A stretch of 11,396 nt of DNA from Planctomycetota bacterium. Its GTDB lineage: Bacteria; Planctomycetota; Phycisphaerae; Sedimentisphaerales; SM23-30. Below are positions 1-5,895 of this stretch, in pieces. Below the pieces are notes generated by a model that was not told the origin of the DNA, ran no database searches, and worked only from the letters and a program-made list of their open reading frames with translations. The stretch is taken from positions 1 to 11,396 of the forward strand of contig JAKJEP010000080.1 in the NCBI GenBank assembly GCA_022705365.1, written 5' to 3'. The translations under genes and the position numbers were made by a program. Position 1 is the first letter of the stretch, and each line of letters opens with the position of its first letter.

Positions 1-1772
1 CAGCCCGCTATATTGGTGTAGAGGAATTAAAGCCGGGCATGCGGGGATATGGTCTGACGGTTTTTTCCGGTACCGAGCCGGATAGGTTCGAGGTGGAAGT
101 GGTTTCAATTCTGCGGAACCATGAACCGGGGGTAGATGCCATCTTAATCCGCTGCCATGATCCGCGTTTCGACATTGCCCGGGGGGTGCAGGGGGTGAGC
201 GGCTCGCCGGTGTTTTTTGAAGGGCGGCTGGCGGGGGCGATGGCGTTCGGCTGGCCGTACGGAGTAGAACCCCTGTATGGGGTGACCCCCATCCATGAGA
301 TGCTGAAGATTCAATCGGCCCTTCCGGATCGTCATTCGGCTGGGAACGCCGGCAGCGGGATGTTTTCCGCCATCGACCGTACGGTATATCGAAATCTGAT
401 GGCGGACGAGCTGTTCCGCCCGGAAATGCTCCGGCGCCTGGCCCGACCGGCCGGTCGGGGGGATCTGCTGTCGGATGGTTCACCCGCCGAGGCGGCGGCT
501 CTGGCGGCACTGCCCATGCCGGTGATCCTGGGCGGCTTCAGCAGCAGGGCGCTGCAGGTGGTCCAGGAACGGAATCCCGGCCTGCATTTCCAGTTGGGTT
601 TGCAATCCTCCGGTTCGGGGGGTTCGCAGGATCTGCGGGTTTCCCTGCAGCCCGGCTCTTCGGTTACCATACCCCTGATCACCGGAGACATGAGCGCGGC
701 GGTGCTGGGGACGGTAACGGAAGTCGCGGGGGATAAGGTGTACGGATTCGGCCATGCCTGGAATGGGATCGGGGCGTCCCAGTGGCCCATGGCCAGCGGT
801 TATATCCATACGTTTATCAGCCGGTCCAATATGTCATTCAAGCTGGGGGATCCGACGGAAATCATCGGCGCCATCCAGGCGGACGAAGCAACAGGTATCT
901 TCGGGCGAATCGGGGCAGAGGCGGTGATGGTGCCGGTTCAGGTCACTGTGCACTGGGCCATGACCGGCCAGCAGGAGCCGTTTTCAATGCGGATTGCCCA
1001 GGACAGCCGGATCGATGCCAGGCTGGCGGCCATGGCCGTCATCAATGCCGTTCTGCAAAAAGGGGATCTACCGATCGATCATACCCTGAGCTATAAAGTG
1101 AAAATGGAATTTGACCAGACGGATCCGTTTGTATTTGAGAATATTTCTTCGGATAATTATGTATATGATCTGGAAGGGGATCTATCCGGTCCGATGGATC
1201 TGCTGCTGAATAATCCCTGGAAGGAAGTCAAGCTGACCAGTCTGGAGGTGCAGGCCACCATTTATGATACCAATACGGCCGCCGCGATTCGTTCGGTCCG
1301 AATCCCGCAAACTGTCTATCAGCCGGGTCAGGCCGTCCCGGCCCGGGTGGTGATTGAACCGGTTCGCCAGGATTTGCGGGAATATGAGCTGCTGCTGCAA
1401 CTGCCGGATGATTTGCCGGAAGGGAATTATCAGATCAATATCGGTTCTCAGCAGGCCTACCAGCAGCAGATGCAGGCTGCGCAGCCGCAGCGATTCAGTG
1501 CCTTTACTCCCAAGGATGTACAACAAATCCTGCAGGAAAGGTTATCGATTCGGCGGGATAAACTCTATATCAGCATCATTATGCCGGATAGCGGCATTGC
1601 CATAGAGGAAACCAGTCTGCCCAGCCTGCCGGGAAGTAAGGCAATGCTTCTGACTGACAAATCCCGATTGGCGCTGATGCGGCGGTTCCAGGCGTTTGCC
1701 TCCAATAGTATGAATACGGATTATATCATCAACGGCAATGCCAATTTGCCGATCGAGGTCCGGAAAAAGTAA
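1..1772 (+). CDS. SpoIVB/S55-like peptidase-domain protein, 5' truncated
   Basis: The frame is open from base 3 (A-R-Y-I-G-V-E-E-L-K-P-G) into the Met codon at 39, so that Met is probably internal and the true start, with any signal peptide, lies left of the window. Numbering from the Met at 39 (577 residues visible): residues 1-90 carry GVQGVSGSPVF, matching the GMSGSP serine motif of SpoIVB (S54 the likely nucleophile). Residues 230-295 carry VYGFGHAWNG (H239, matching the SpoIVB GALGH histidine) followed by a SGYIHTFISRS...TGIFGR stretch, also SpoIVB-like. In SpoIVB the His segment precedes the Ser segment; here the order is reversed. Residues from about 395 to 577 are a beta-rich, unassigned C-terminal region. 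Related proteins are known to me as secreted or periplasmic 'S55 domain' proteins of unclear substrate. The family assignment is fairly secure; active proteolysis is inferred. An intrinsic terminator follows the TAA at once. Confidence 0.8.
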   Translation, partial: ARYIGVEELKPGMRGYGLTVFSGTEPDRFEVEVVSILRNHEPGVDAILIRCHDPRFDIARGVQGVSGSPVFFEGRLAGAMAFGWPYGVEPLYGVTPIHEMLKIQSALPDRHSAGNAGSGMFSAIDRTVYRNLMADELFRPEMLRRLARPAGRGDLLSDGSPAEAAALAALPMPVILGGFSSRALQVVQERNPGLHFQLGLQSSGSGGSQDLRVSLQPGSSVTIPLITGDMSAAVLGTVTEVAGDKVYGFGHAWNGIGASQWPMASGYIHTFISRSNMSFKLGDPTEIIGAIQADEATGIFGRIGAEAVMVPVQVTVHWAMTGQQEPFSMRIAQDSRIDARLAAMAVINAVLQKGDLPIDHTLSYKVKMEFDQTDPFVFENISSDNYVYDLEGDLSGPMDLLLNNPWKEVKLTSLEVQATIYDTNTAAAIRSVRIPQTVYQPGQAVPARVVIEPVRQDLREYELLLQLPDDLPEGNYQINIGSQQAYQQQMQAAQPQRFSAFTPKDVQQILQERLSIRRDKLYISIIMPDSGIAIEETSLPSLPGSKAMLLTDKSRLALMRRFQAFASNSMNTDYIINGNANLPIEVRKK

Positions 1773-1777
1773 CGAGG

Positions 1778-1798
1778 CCTCCCAGGGGAGGTTTTTTT
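1778..1798 (+). terminator. Intrinsic terminator of the S55-like gene
   Basis: A 5-bp GC stem, CCTCC (1778-1782) with GGAGG (1787-1791) and loop CAGG, is followed directly by seven T (1792-1798). It begins six bases after the stop codon. It separates the S55-like gene from the next promoter. Confidence 0.8.
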
Positions 1799-1828
1799 GT
1801 CTTTTTCGAAAATGTATACAGTATTCAC

Positions 1829-1857
1829 TTGACATTCGATATGTTTATTTGTACATA
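1829..1857 (+). promoter_or_regulatory. Probable sigma-70 promoter upstream of the aldehyde dehydrogenase
   Basis: A perfect TTGACA -35 box (1829-1834) is followed after 17 bases by TACATA (1852-1857), which matches TATAAT at only three positions. The -35 and spacing are convincing and the -10 is weak. Transcription from here would give a leader of about 200 nt before the ALDH start codon. A second TTGACA at 1930-1935 has no good -10 partner at normal spacing. Confidence 0.5.
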
Positions 1858-1861
1858 TCGA
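1836..1861. promoter_or_regulatory. PadR-type operator, 9-bp inverted repeat
   Basis: TCGATATGT (1836-1844) and ACATATCGA (1853-1861) form a perfect 9-bp inverted repeat with an 8-base spacer. The inner part reads ATGT-N8-ACAT, the published consensus operator of PadR-family repressors. It fills the space between the -35 box and the -10 region, so a bound repressor would block polymerase. No padR gene lies in the window. The repeat is directly visible; the choice of PadR is inferred from the half-site and spacing. Confidence 0.65.
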
Positions 1862-1963
1862 TAGGTTTGTGCTGGACAAACAACCTCCCTGATAATGGAG
1901 GGCTATAAGTAAGAAGGATTGCAAGTGTTTTGACAATACAGGTATCGAATATTTATTTCCAAC

Positions 1964-2054
1964 TTTGATGCCAGCATCAAAAGCTCTTGGGTCCTTTGTT
2001 GTTGGGGAGCCGAAGCTTTTTTTGCTATCAAAATCGACTTTTGGCGGTTCCGTC
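1964..2054 (+). repeat. Dispersed leader repeat, copy A (upstream of ALDH)
   Basis: Bases 1970-2054 align with 7761-7846 with about 68 of 86 columns identical and one gap (hand alignment). Copy A starts with a 7-bp hairpin, TTTGATG-CCAG-CATCAAA (1964-1981). A second pairing, GGAGCC (2006-2011) with GGTTCC (2046-2051, one G-U), closes the rest of the element. The 3' edge abuts the ALDH Shine-Dalgarno at 2062-2067. The same strand of the element precedes a different + strand gene at each copy. It could be a structured leader RNA, a small dispersed repeat or a mobile-element relic. Confidence 0.7.
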
Positions 2055-2072
2055 AAAGATAAAGGAGTCATA

Positions 2073-3524
2073 ATGGACACTGTGAACGGGAATTACATCA
2101 ATGGACGGTGGGCATCCTCGTCCGACAACCGAACGTATGAACAGCGGAATCCCGCCGATTTAACCGAAATAACCGGCCGGTGGCCCAAATCCACGGTTCA
2201 GGATACGCAACAAGCCATCCAGGCCGCGGAAAGAGCCTTCGGTCCCTGGTCTGCGCTCACGGTCTATCAGCGGCACGAGTATCTCCGGAAGGCCCTGGAG
2301 GTAATAGAAAAAAACAAAACCTGCATTTCCCAAATGATTACCCGTGAAAATGGGAAAACGCTGAAAGAATCCCAGATGGAAATCGAATCCAGCCGCAAAG
2401 AAATGGAATTTCTGATGCACGAAGGTCTGCGGATGGCTGGTACCCTGATGCCCTCCCGGGTGGAAGGGGTTCTGGCCTACAGCATCCGCGTTCCCTTAGG
2501 GGTGGTCGGTATCATTTCGCCCTGGAATTTTCCTTTCAACGTTCCCTGCCGTAAAGTTATCCCTGCCCTGATGATGGGCAACACCTGCATTTTCAAGCCT
2601 ACTAACCTGACCCCCGGGTGCGGGGCGGAGTTTGTGAAATTATTCGAGCAGGCGGGATTGCCCGCCGGGGTGCTGAACATGGTTACCGGTTCCGGATCAA
2701 TCATCGGAGGGGAACTGGTTGCCAATCCCGCTGTCAAGGCTGTCAGTTTCACCGGCTCCACGGAGGTAGGCCGCCAAATCAACCAAAGTGCCGCCGCCAC
2801 CTTCACGCGGACGCAACTGGAAATGGGCGGGAAAAATCCGATGATTGTGCTGGCGGATGCCGACCTGGAGAAAGCGGCTGACGATGCGGTGCTGGCCGGC
2901 TTTGCCTGTGCCGGCCAGTGGTGCACGTCCACCAGCCGGATTATTCTGGAAAAATCCATCGCCGGCGATTTTTTGACCCTGCTGCTCGAACGAACCGCCC
3001 GCATCACCGTCGGCAAGGGGACCGAGGAAAAGACACGCATGGGACCGGTTTGCGGGCAGGGCCAGATGGACAGCATTTTAGCCGCCATCGAGAGAGGAAA
3101 ACAAGAGGGCGCCAGACTGATCGCCGGCGGCCGGCGCATCAGTACGGAGGGTTTGCAGCATGGCTGTTTTATCGAACCCACTCTTTTTTCCGATGTTACA
3201 CCGGATATGGATCTGGCGCAGGAAGAGATATTCGGGCCGGTATTGAGTATCCTGACGGTTTCGCATTTGGAAGAGGCGCTGGAGGTTGCCAACGGCGTCA
3301 AGTACGGCCTTTCTTCCTCTATTTACACCCGGGACCTGGAAAAAGCCTTTCGGTTCCTTGAACAAACGGAGGCAGGCATAACGCATGTGAATATGCCGAC
3401 CGCTCATAAGGAAGCCCAGCTTAGTTTCGGCGGGGTGAAGCTGTCCGGTCACGGGATCCCGGAATCGGGAAAAACCGGCTTTGAGTTTTTCTCCGAACAT
3501 AAGGTGATCTATATTCAATATTAA
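2073..3524 (+). CDS. NAD(P)-dependent aldehyde dehydrogenase, KGSADH-like
   Basis: This is a complete 483-residue ALDH-superfamily enzyme, the usual length for the family, oxidising an aldehyde to its acid in the cytoplasm. Visible features are SPWNFPF with catalytic-site N152, cofactor-binding K175 in FKPTN, the GSTEVG nucleotide loop (228-233), general base E250 in LEMGGKNP, nucleophile C284 in GQWCTSTSR, and EEIFGPV (384-390). The pattern, including RGKQEGARLIAGG, resembles Bacillus YcbD-type 2-oxoglutarate-semialdehyde (2,5-dioxovalerate) dehydrogenases of sugar-acid breakdown. The exact substrate is not proven. The start at 2073 is chosen because AAAGGAG (2061-2067) sits five bases upstream. 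A longer reading from TTG 1965 would translate through the dispersed repeat and add 36 residues unlike any ALDH N-terminus. It is probably controlled by the PadR-type operator and the leader repeat. It converges on the CPBP gene with a 42-base gap. Confidence 0.9.
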   Translation: MDTVNGNYINGRWASSSDNRTYEQRNPADLTEITGRWPKSTVQDTQQAIQAAERAFGPWSALTVYQRHEYLRKALEVIEKNKTCISQMITRENGKTLKESQMEIESSRKEMEFLMHEGLRMAGTLMPSRVEGVLAYSIRVPLGVVGIISPWNFPFNVPCRKVIPALMMGNTCIFKPTNLTPGCGAEFVKLFEQAGLPAGVLNMVTGSGSIIGGELVANPAVKAVSFTGSTEVGRQINQSAAATFTRTQLEMGGKNPMIVLADADLEKAADDAVLAGFACAGQWCTSTSRIILEKSIAGDFLTLLLERTARITVGKGTEEKTRMGPVCGQGQMDSILAAIERGKQEGARLIAGGRRISTEGLQHGCFIEPTLFSDVTPDMDLAQEEIFGPVLSILTVSHLEEALEVANGVKYGLSSSIYTRDLEKAFRFLEQTEAGITHVNMPTAHKEAQLSFGGVKLSGHGIPESGKTGFEFFSEHKVIYIQY

Positions 3525-3566
3525 GAAAGGCGATGGGAATTGTTTTCCCCCTGCCGGGCGTGGGTT

Positions 3567-4499
3567 TCATGTTTGGCCATAGTGTACTTTCCACAGCATC
3601 ATGGCCAGAGGCAGGAGATTGAAGAAGGCATGGGTAAACATGCAGATCAGCAAATTGCCGCGGCGTTCATAGCTGTAGCCCAAGACCAGGGAAAGTACAA
3701 ACAGGGCGGGCCACTGCTGCCACTGGGCATGAAAAACCGCAAACACCAGGGAAGTGACCAAAATACCCAGCCAACGGGCACGTACGGAATCAGGCGGGGG
3801 ATTTTCCGCAGCCGCAGAAATGGCCGATACGCCCTTTTCACCGGCAAATGTAACGTCCGGCATTCCGGCATAGTTCCGCGTGAAGATACGGATCAAAAAG
3901 TTTTGCAGCAGGCCGCGAAATAAGAGTTCTTCGGCGATGGGCGCTGCGACGGCGGGCAGAAAAAGCAGGATCAGAAGGCTGGTCCACGGAGGATTTTTTT
4001 CCAGCATTTGCAGGATGTCGTGTCTTTGAATTATGTCGTAGCCAGCCAGTCGGCAAATCTGTACGGTGAGAAAAAGCGTACCGAGGGTCAACCCGCCTCC
4101 GACCAAAAAATAACCGAAGCCGGACCAGAGGGTTTTGCCGAATCCTTTTGCCGAAACACCCAATCCCGGCAGCCCTGCCTCAAATTTAGAAACGCCCAGC
4201 CAAAGAATGGCGGCCGATAGAATTGCATATCCTGACAACGCAATCAGCCAGGCCAGATTTTTTTGGCGCCAGTCAGGCTCTGCTTCAGCGACCGGAGCAA
4301 CAACCGACGCTGCCGCCATCGCCGCCAGATACAAAAAAACGACGAACAATAAATCAAATACCTGAAGATGGTGTTTTTTGAGGGGGGCATCAATCAGGCT
4401 GCGGCGGCCCCAGCCGGTTTGCCGCAGCCAGCGGATCAGAAAAATGGTACTGAAGAGATACCAGCAAATTTCAACTATACTGACCGGTTCGTTTTCCAA
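3567..4499 (-). CDS. CPBP-family intramembrane metalloprotease
   Basis: This 310-residue polytopic membrane protein has the three CPBP (CAAX protease/bacteriocin-processing, Abi/Rce1-like) motifs: EELLFR (E190, E191, R195), FAVFHA (H257) and MFTHAFFN (H290, N294). The paired Glu and the two His should coordinate the metal. Hydrophobic segments lie near residues 10-23, 48-70, 84-102, 126-147, 174-188, 243-256, 264-274 and 283-303. A hydrophilic stretch (about 205-242) separates motifs 1 and 2 and is longer than in minimal family members. The start is a TTG (4499-4497), one base after the proC TGA, with only a weak upstream GGGA; translation is probably coupled to proC. No in-frame ATG lies near the start. 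The substrate is unknown. Family members process prenylated or secreted peptides or act in immunity and membrane protein turnover. Confidence 0.85.
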   Translation of the reverse strand: MENEPVSIVEICWYLFSTIFLIRWLRQTGWGRRSLIDAPLKKHHLQVFDLLFVVFLYLAAMAAASVVAPVAEAEPDWRQKNLAWLIALSGYAILSAAILWLGVSKFEAGLPGLGVSAKGFGKTLWSGFGYFLVGGGLTLGTLFLTVQICRLAGYDIIQRHDILQMLEKNPPWTSLLILLFLPAVAAPIAEELLFRGLLQNFLIRIFTRNYAGMPDVTFAGEKGVSAISAAAENPPPDSVRARWLGILVTSLVFAVFHAQWQQWPALFVLSLVLGYSYERRGNLLICMFTHAFFNLLPLAMMLWKVHYGQT

Positions 4500-4500
4500 T

Positions 4501-5298
4501 TCAGCGTCCCAGCTCGAGGCTTCGTTCTTTCGCCCGGACTACGGTCCGCTCAATCACCTGCCGCACATCGGAGGACTCCAAAATTTCCCGGCCGGCCACC
4601 GTGGTTCCGCGGGGCGAGGAAACCATCTGAATCAAATCCTCGGGCGACATATTCCATTGCTGGAGCAAGCAGGCAGTGCCGCGAAAGGTTTGCAGGGTGA
4701 GCTTTCGTGCGACCTCTTTGTCCAATCCCGCTTTGACTCCCGCGGTGATAAAGCTCTGGATCAGGTACGCCGCAAAGGCCGGCCCCGATCCGCTCAATCC
4801 CGTTACCGCATCCAGTTCTTCCTCCTGTACCTGGAGTGCCAAACCGGCACAGTTCAGAATCTTTTGGACTGTTTCCAGATCCTCAGCCGTTACATCCGGC
4901 GCGGCGGCAAAACCGGCCGCCATCTGGCCTACGAGGCAGGCGGTATTGGGCATAACGCGTATCACCCGTCCGGGCAGGTAGTTACGAATCTTCTCTATTC
5001 GGACCCCAGCCAAAATCGAAAGGATGATCTGCTCCGGACGAACGAGGTTTTTGAGATTTTCCACAGCCTGGGGGAAGTTTTGCGGTTTGAATCCTAATAT
5101 CACAACATTAGATTCGGCAAGAACTTGCGCATTATCAGCGGCAATTTGAACCCCGTATTCTTTTTTGACGTTATCCAGCTGGGCGGGGCTGATGTCGGAA
5201 CAGATCATATTTTTTGCATCGGTTAATCGACCGCGAAGGATGGCCCCCATCAGGGCAGCGGACATTTTGCCGGAACCGATAAAGCCGATTCGGTACAT
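4501..5298 (-). CDS. proC: Pyrroline-5-carboxylate reductase
   Basis: This 265-residue cytoplasmic enzyme catalyses the last step of proline synthesis, reducing delta-1-pyrroline-5-carboxylate with NAD(P)H. It has the N-terminal Rossmann motif FIGSGKM (6-12), GFKPQ (69-73), RVMPNTAC (114-121), the conserved VTGLSGSGPAF (165-175) and the C-terminal family signature SPRGTTVAG (228-236). Length matches the family. The ATG at 5298 has AAGGAG (5312-5307) eight bases upstream and an extended -10 promoter at about 5353-5361. It is first in an operon with the CPBP protease, one base apart. I see no reason to doubt function. Confidence 0.96.
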   Translation of the reverse strand: MYRIGFIGSGKMSAALMGAILRGRLTDAKNMICSDISPAQLDNVKKEYGVQIAADNAQVLAESNVVILGFKPQNFPQAVENLKNLVRPEQIILSILAGVRIEKIRNYLPGRVIRVMPNTACLVGQMAAGFAAAPDVTAEDLETVQKILNCAGLALQVQEEELDAVTGLSGSGPAFAAYLIQSFITAGVKAGLDKEVARKLTLQTFRGTACLLQQWNMSPEDLIQMVSSPRGTTVAGREILESSDVRQVIERTVVRAKERSLELGR

Positions 5299-5352
5299 AG
5301 CGAAAACTCCTTAAAACCTTAATATTAAAATCTTTATGATTTCTTTTGGGCC

Positions 5353-5361
5353 ATTATACCA
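5353..5361 (-). promoter_or_regulatory. Extended -10 promoter of proC operon
   Basis: Read on the minus strand, TGG precedes a perfect TATAAT (5358-5353), giving an extended -10 element (TGNTATAAT). The -35 region is poor (about 3 of 6 matches), as extended -10 promoters allow. The expected start near 5346 gives a leader of roughly 48 nt ahead of the proC ATG. Confidence 0.65.
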
Positions 5362-5570
5362 AGATAGAGAGGATAAGAAAAAGGAATTCATGCGGCAAAT
5401 GGAATAAGGGAAAATACCGGCTGGGCGGCCAAAAATATTTAAAAAATAAAAATTTTTAAAACTTTCAGCAAAATTACGGCGTAAAATAGAATAGAGAAAG
5501 AAAAATAAAAAAAGGAAAAAAACCAGAAACACAAACAACAAAACACACACACAAAAGTTAATATTTTCTT
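5362..5570. other. Gene-less AT-rich tract with strong purine/A bias
   Basis: No credible coding sequence lies between the proC promoter and the candidate small RNA. From about 5480 to 5560 the + strand is almost T-free: first A/G-rich, then A/C-rich (CAAACAACAAAACACACACA region). The minus strand is open here but translates to low-complexity Phe/Leu. The tract could be an A-rich untranslated RNA segment, an upstream A-tract enhancer or simple relaxed intergenic sequence. Confidence 0.5.
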
Positions 5571-5672
5571 TCGAATTCCTCCTTATTAACTGGGATGGCA
5601 GCAATGGATAGCGAAATTCCAGTTGAAGACTCTTTTCTCCTAGCCCGTCATGCAATGTGACGGGCTTTTTTT
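5571..5672 (+). ncRNA. Candidate small RNA ending in strong terminator
   Basis: A very strong rightward terminator at 5642-5672 has no protein gene in front of it, since proC faces the other way. Just upstream is a 9-bp hairpin, AACTGGGAT (5588-5596) with ATTCCAGTT (5616-5624), containing one G-U pair and a 19-base loop. An apparently unpaired CCTCCTT (5578-5584) is complementary to a Shine-Dalgarno sequence. A TAATAT (5559-5564) could be the -10, but no -35 supports it, so the 5' end is a guess. Alternatives are a degraded gene remnant or a barrier that blocks readthrough toward the sigma-54 regulator. Confidence 0.3.
5642..5672 (+). terminator. Strong intrinsic terminator without an upstream gene
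   Basis: A perfect 9-bp stem, AGCCCGTCA (5642-5650) with TGACGGGCT (5658-5666), has a 7-base loop and runs into seven T (5666-5672). On the opposite strand there is no T tract after the stem, so it acts rightward. Confidence 0.85.
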
Positions 5673-5755
5673 ATGCAGACATTCCATGAGGAAGATAAGC
5701 AGGTGTTTTGGATTCTGAGGCCTGGCGGGATACCCAAGATTTTACCGGCTTTAGT

Positions 5756-5785
5756 CAAAATCCCGGGGGGAGGAGGGGGATTTTG
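5756..5785. repeat. 9-bp inverted repeat with G-rich loop before promoter
   Basis: CAAAATCCC (5756-5764) and GGGATTTTG (5777-5785) are perfect inverted repeats around a 12-base loop made only of G and A. The right arm ends six bases before the -35 box of the next gene. It may be an operator or activator site, or a terminator-like hairpin. The left arm could also pair with CGGGAT (5726-5731) or GATTTT (5738-5743). Confidence 0.5.
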
Positions 5786-5791
5786 TTTAAC

Positions 5792-5819
5792 TTGACGGGT
5801 GAGGATATTTTGGTATGAT
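5792..5819 (+). promoter_or_regulatory. Sigma-70 promoter of the sigma-54 activator gene
   Basis: TTGACG (5792-5797) and TATGAT (5814-5819) each match the consensus at five of six positions and are 16 bases apart. The predicted start near 5826 gives a 70-nt leader. That leader contains a small hairpin, CCCTG (5859-5863) with CAGGG (5874-5878) followed by TTTT. This is too weak to call an attenuator with confidence. Confidence 0.75.
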
Positions 5820-5895
5820 CGGTTGGCAGATTACACGTGATAAATCAGCGGTTGGAATCCCTGTATAAAAAATCAGGGTTTTCACGGAGCCGGCC

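Noticed and set aside
1965..2072. In-frame N-terminal extension of the ALDH from TTG 1965
   Set aside because: It runs through the dispersed repeat, adds 36 residues unlike ALDH N-termini, and the good Shine-Dalgarno sits just before 2073.
2477..3301. Minus-strand open frame of 274 codons inside the ALDH gene
   Set aside because: It lies wholly antisense to a clear enzyme gene and its Ser/Pro/Arg-rich translation has no family features; typical shadow of a GC-rich gene.
3535..3549. GGGAA/TTCCC hairpin between the convergent ALDH and CPBP genes
   Set aside because: A five-base stem without a T tract on either side; too weak to call a terminator.
4378..5097. Plus-strand open frame of 239 codons across the proC/CPBP junction
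   Set aside because: Antisense to two recognised genes and without recognisable domains.
5311..5655. Minus-strand frame of 114 codons rich in Phe and Leu
   Set aside because: It is the translation of the A/purine-rich tract, overlaps the proC promoter and leader, and has no ribosome site; the hydrophobic look is a composition effect.
5673..5795. Plus-strand 40-residue frame starting right after the orphan terminator
   Set aside because: It starts in the T tract of the terminator without a Shine-Dalgarno and ends in the -35 box of the next promoter.
5859..5882. CCCTG/CAGGG hairpin plus TTTT in the leader of the sigma-54 activator
   Set aside because: A five-base stem with a ten-base loop and only four T; could be chance, and no alternative antiterminator pairing was found.
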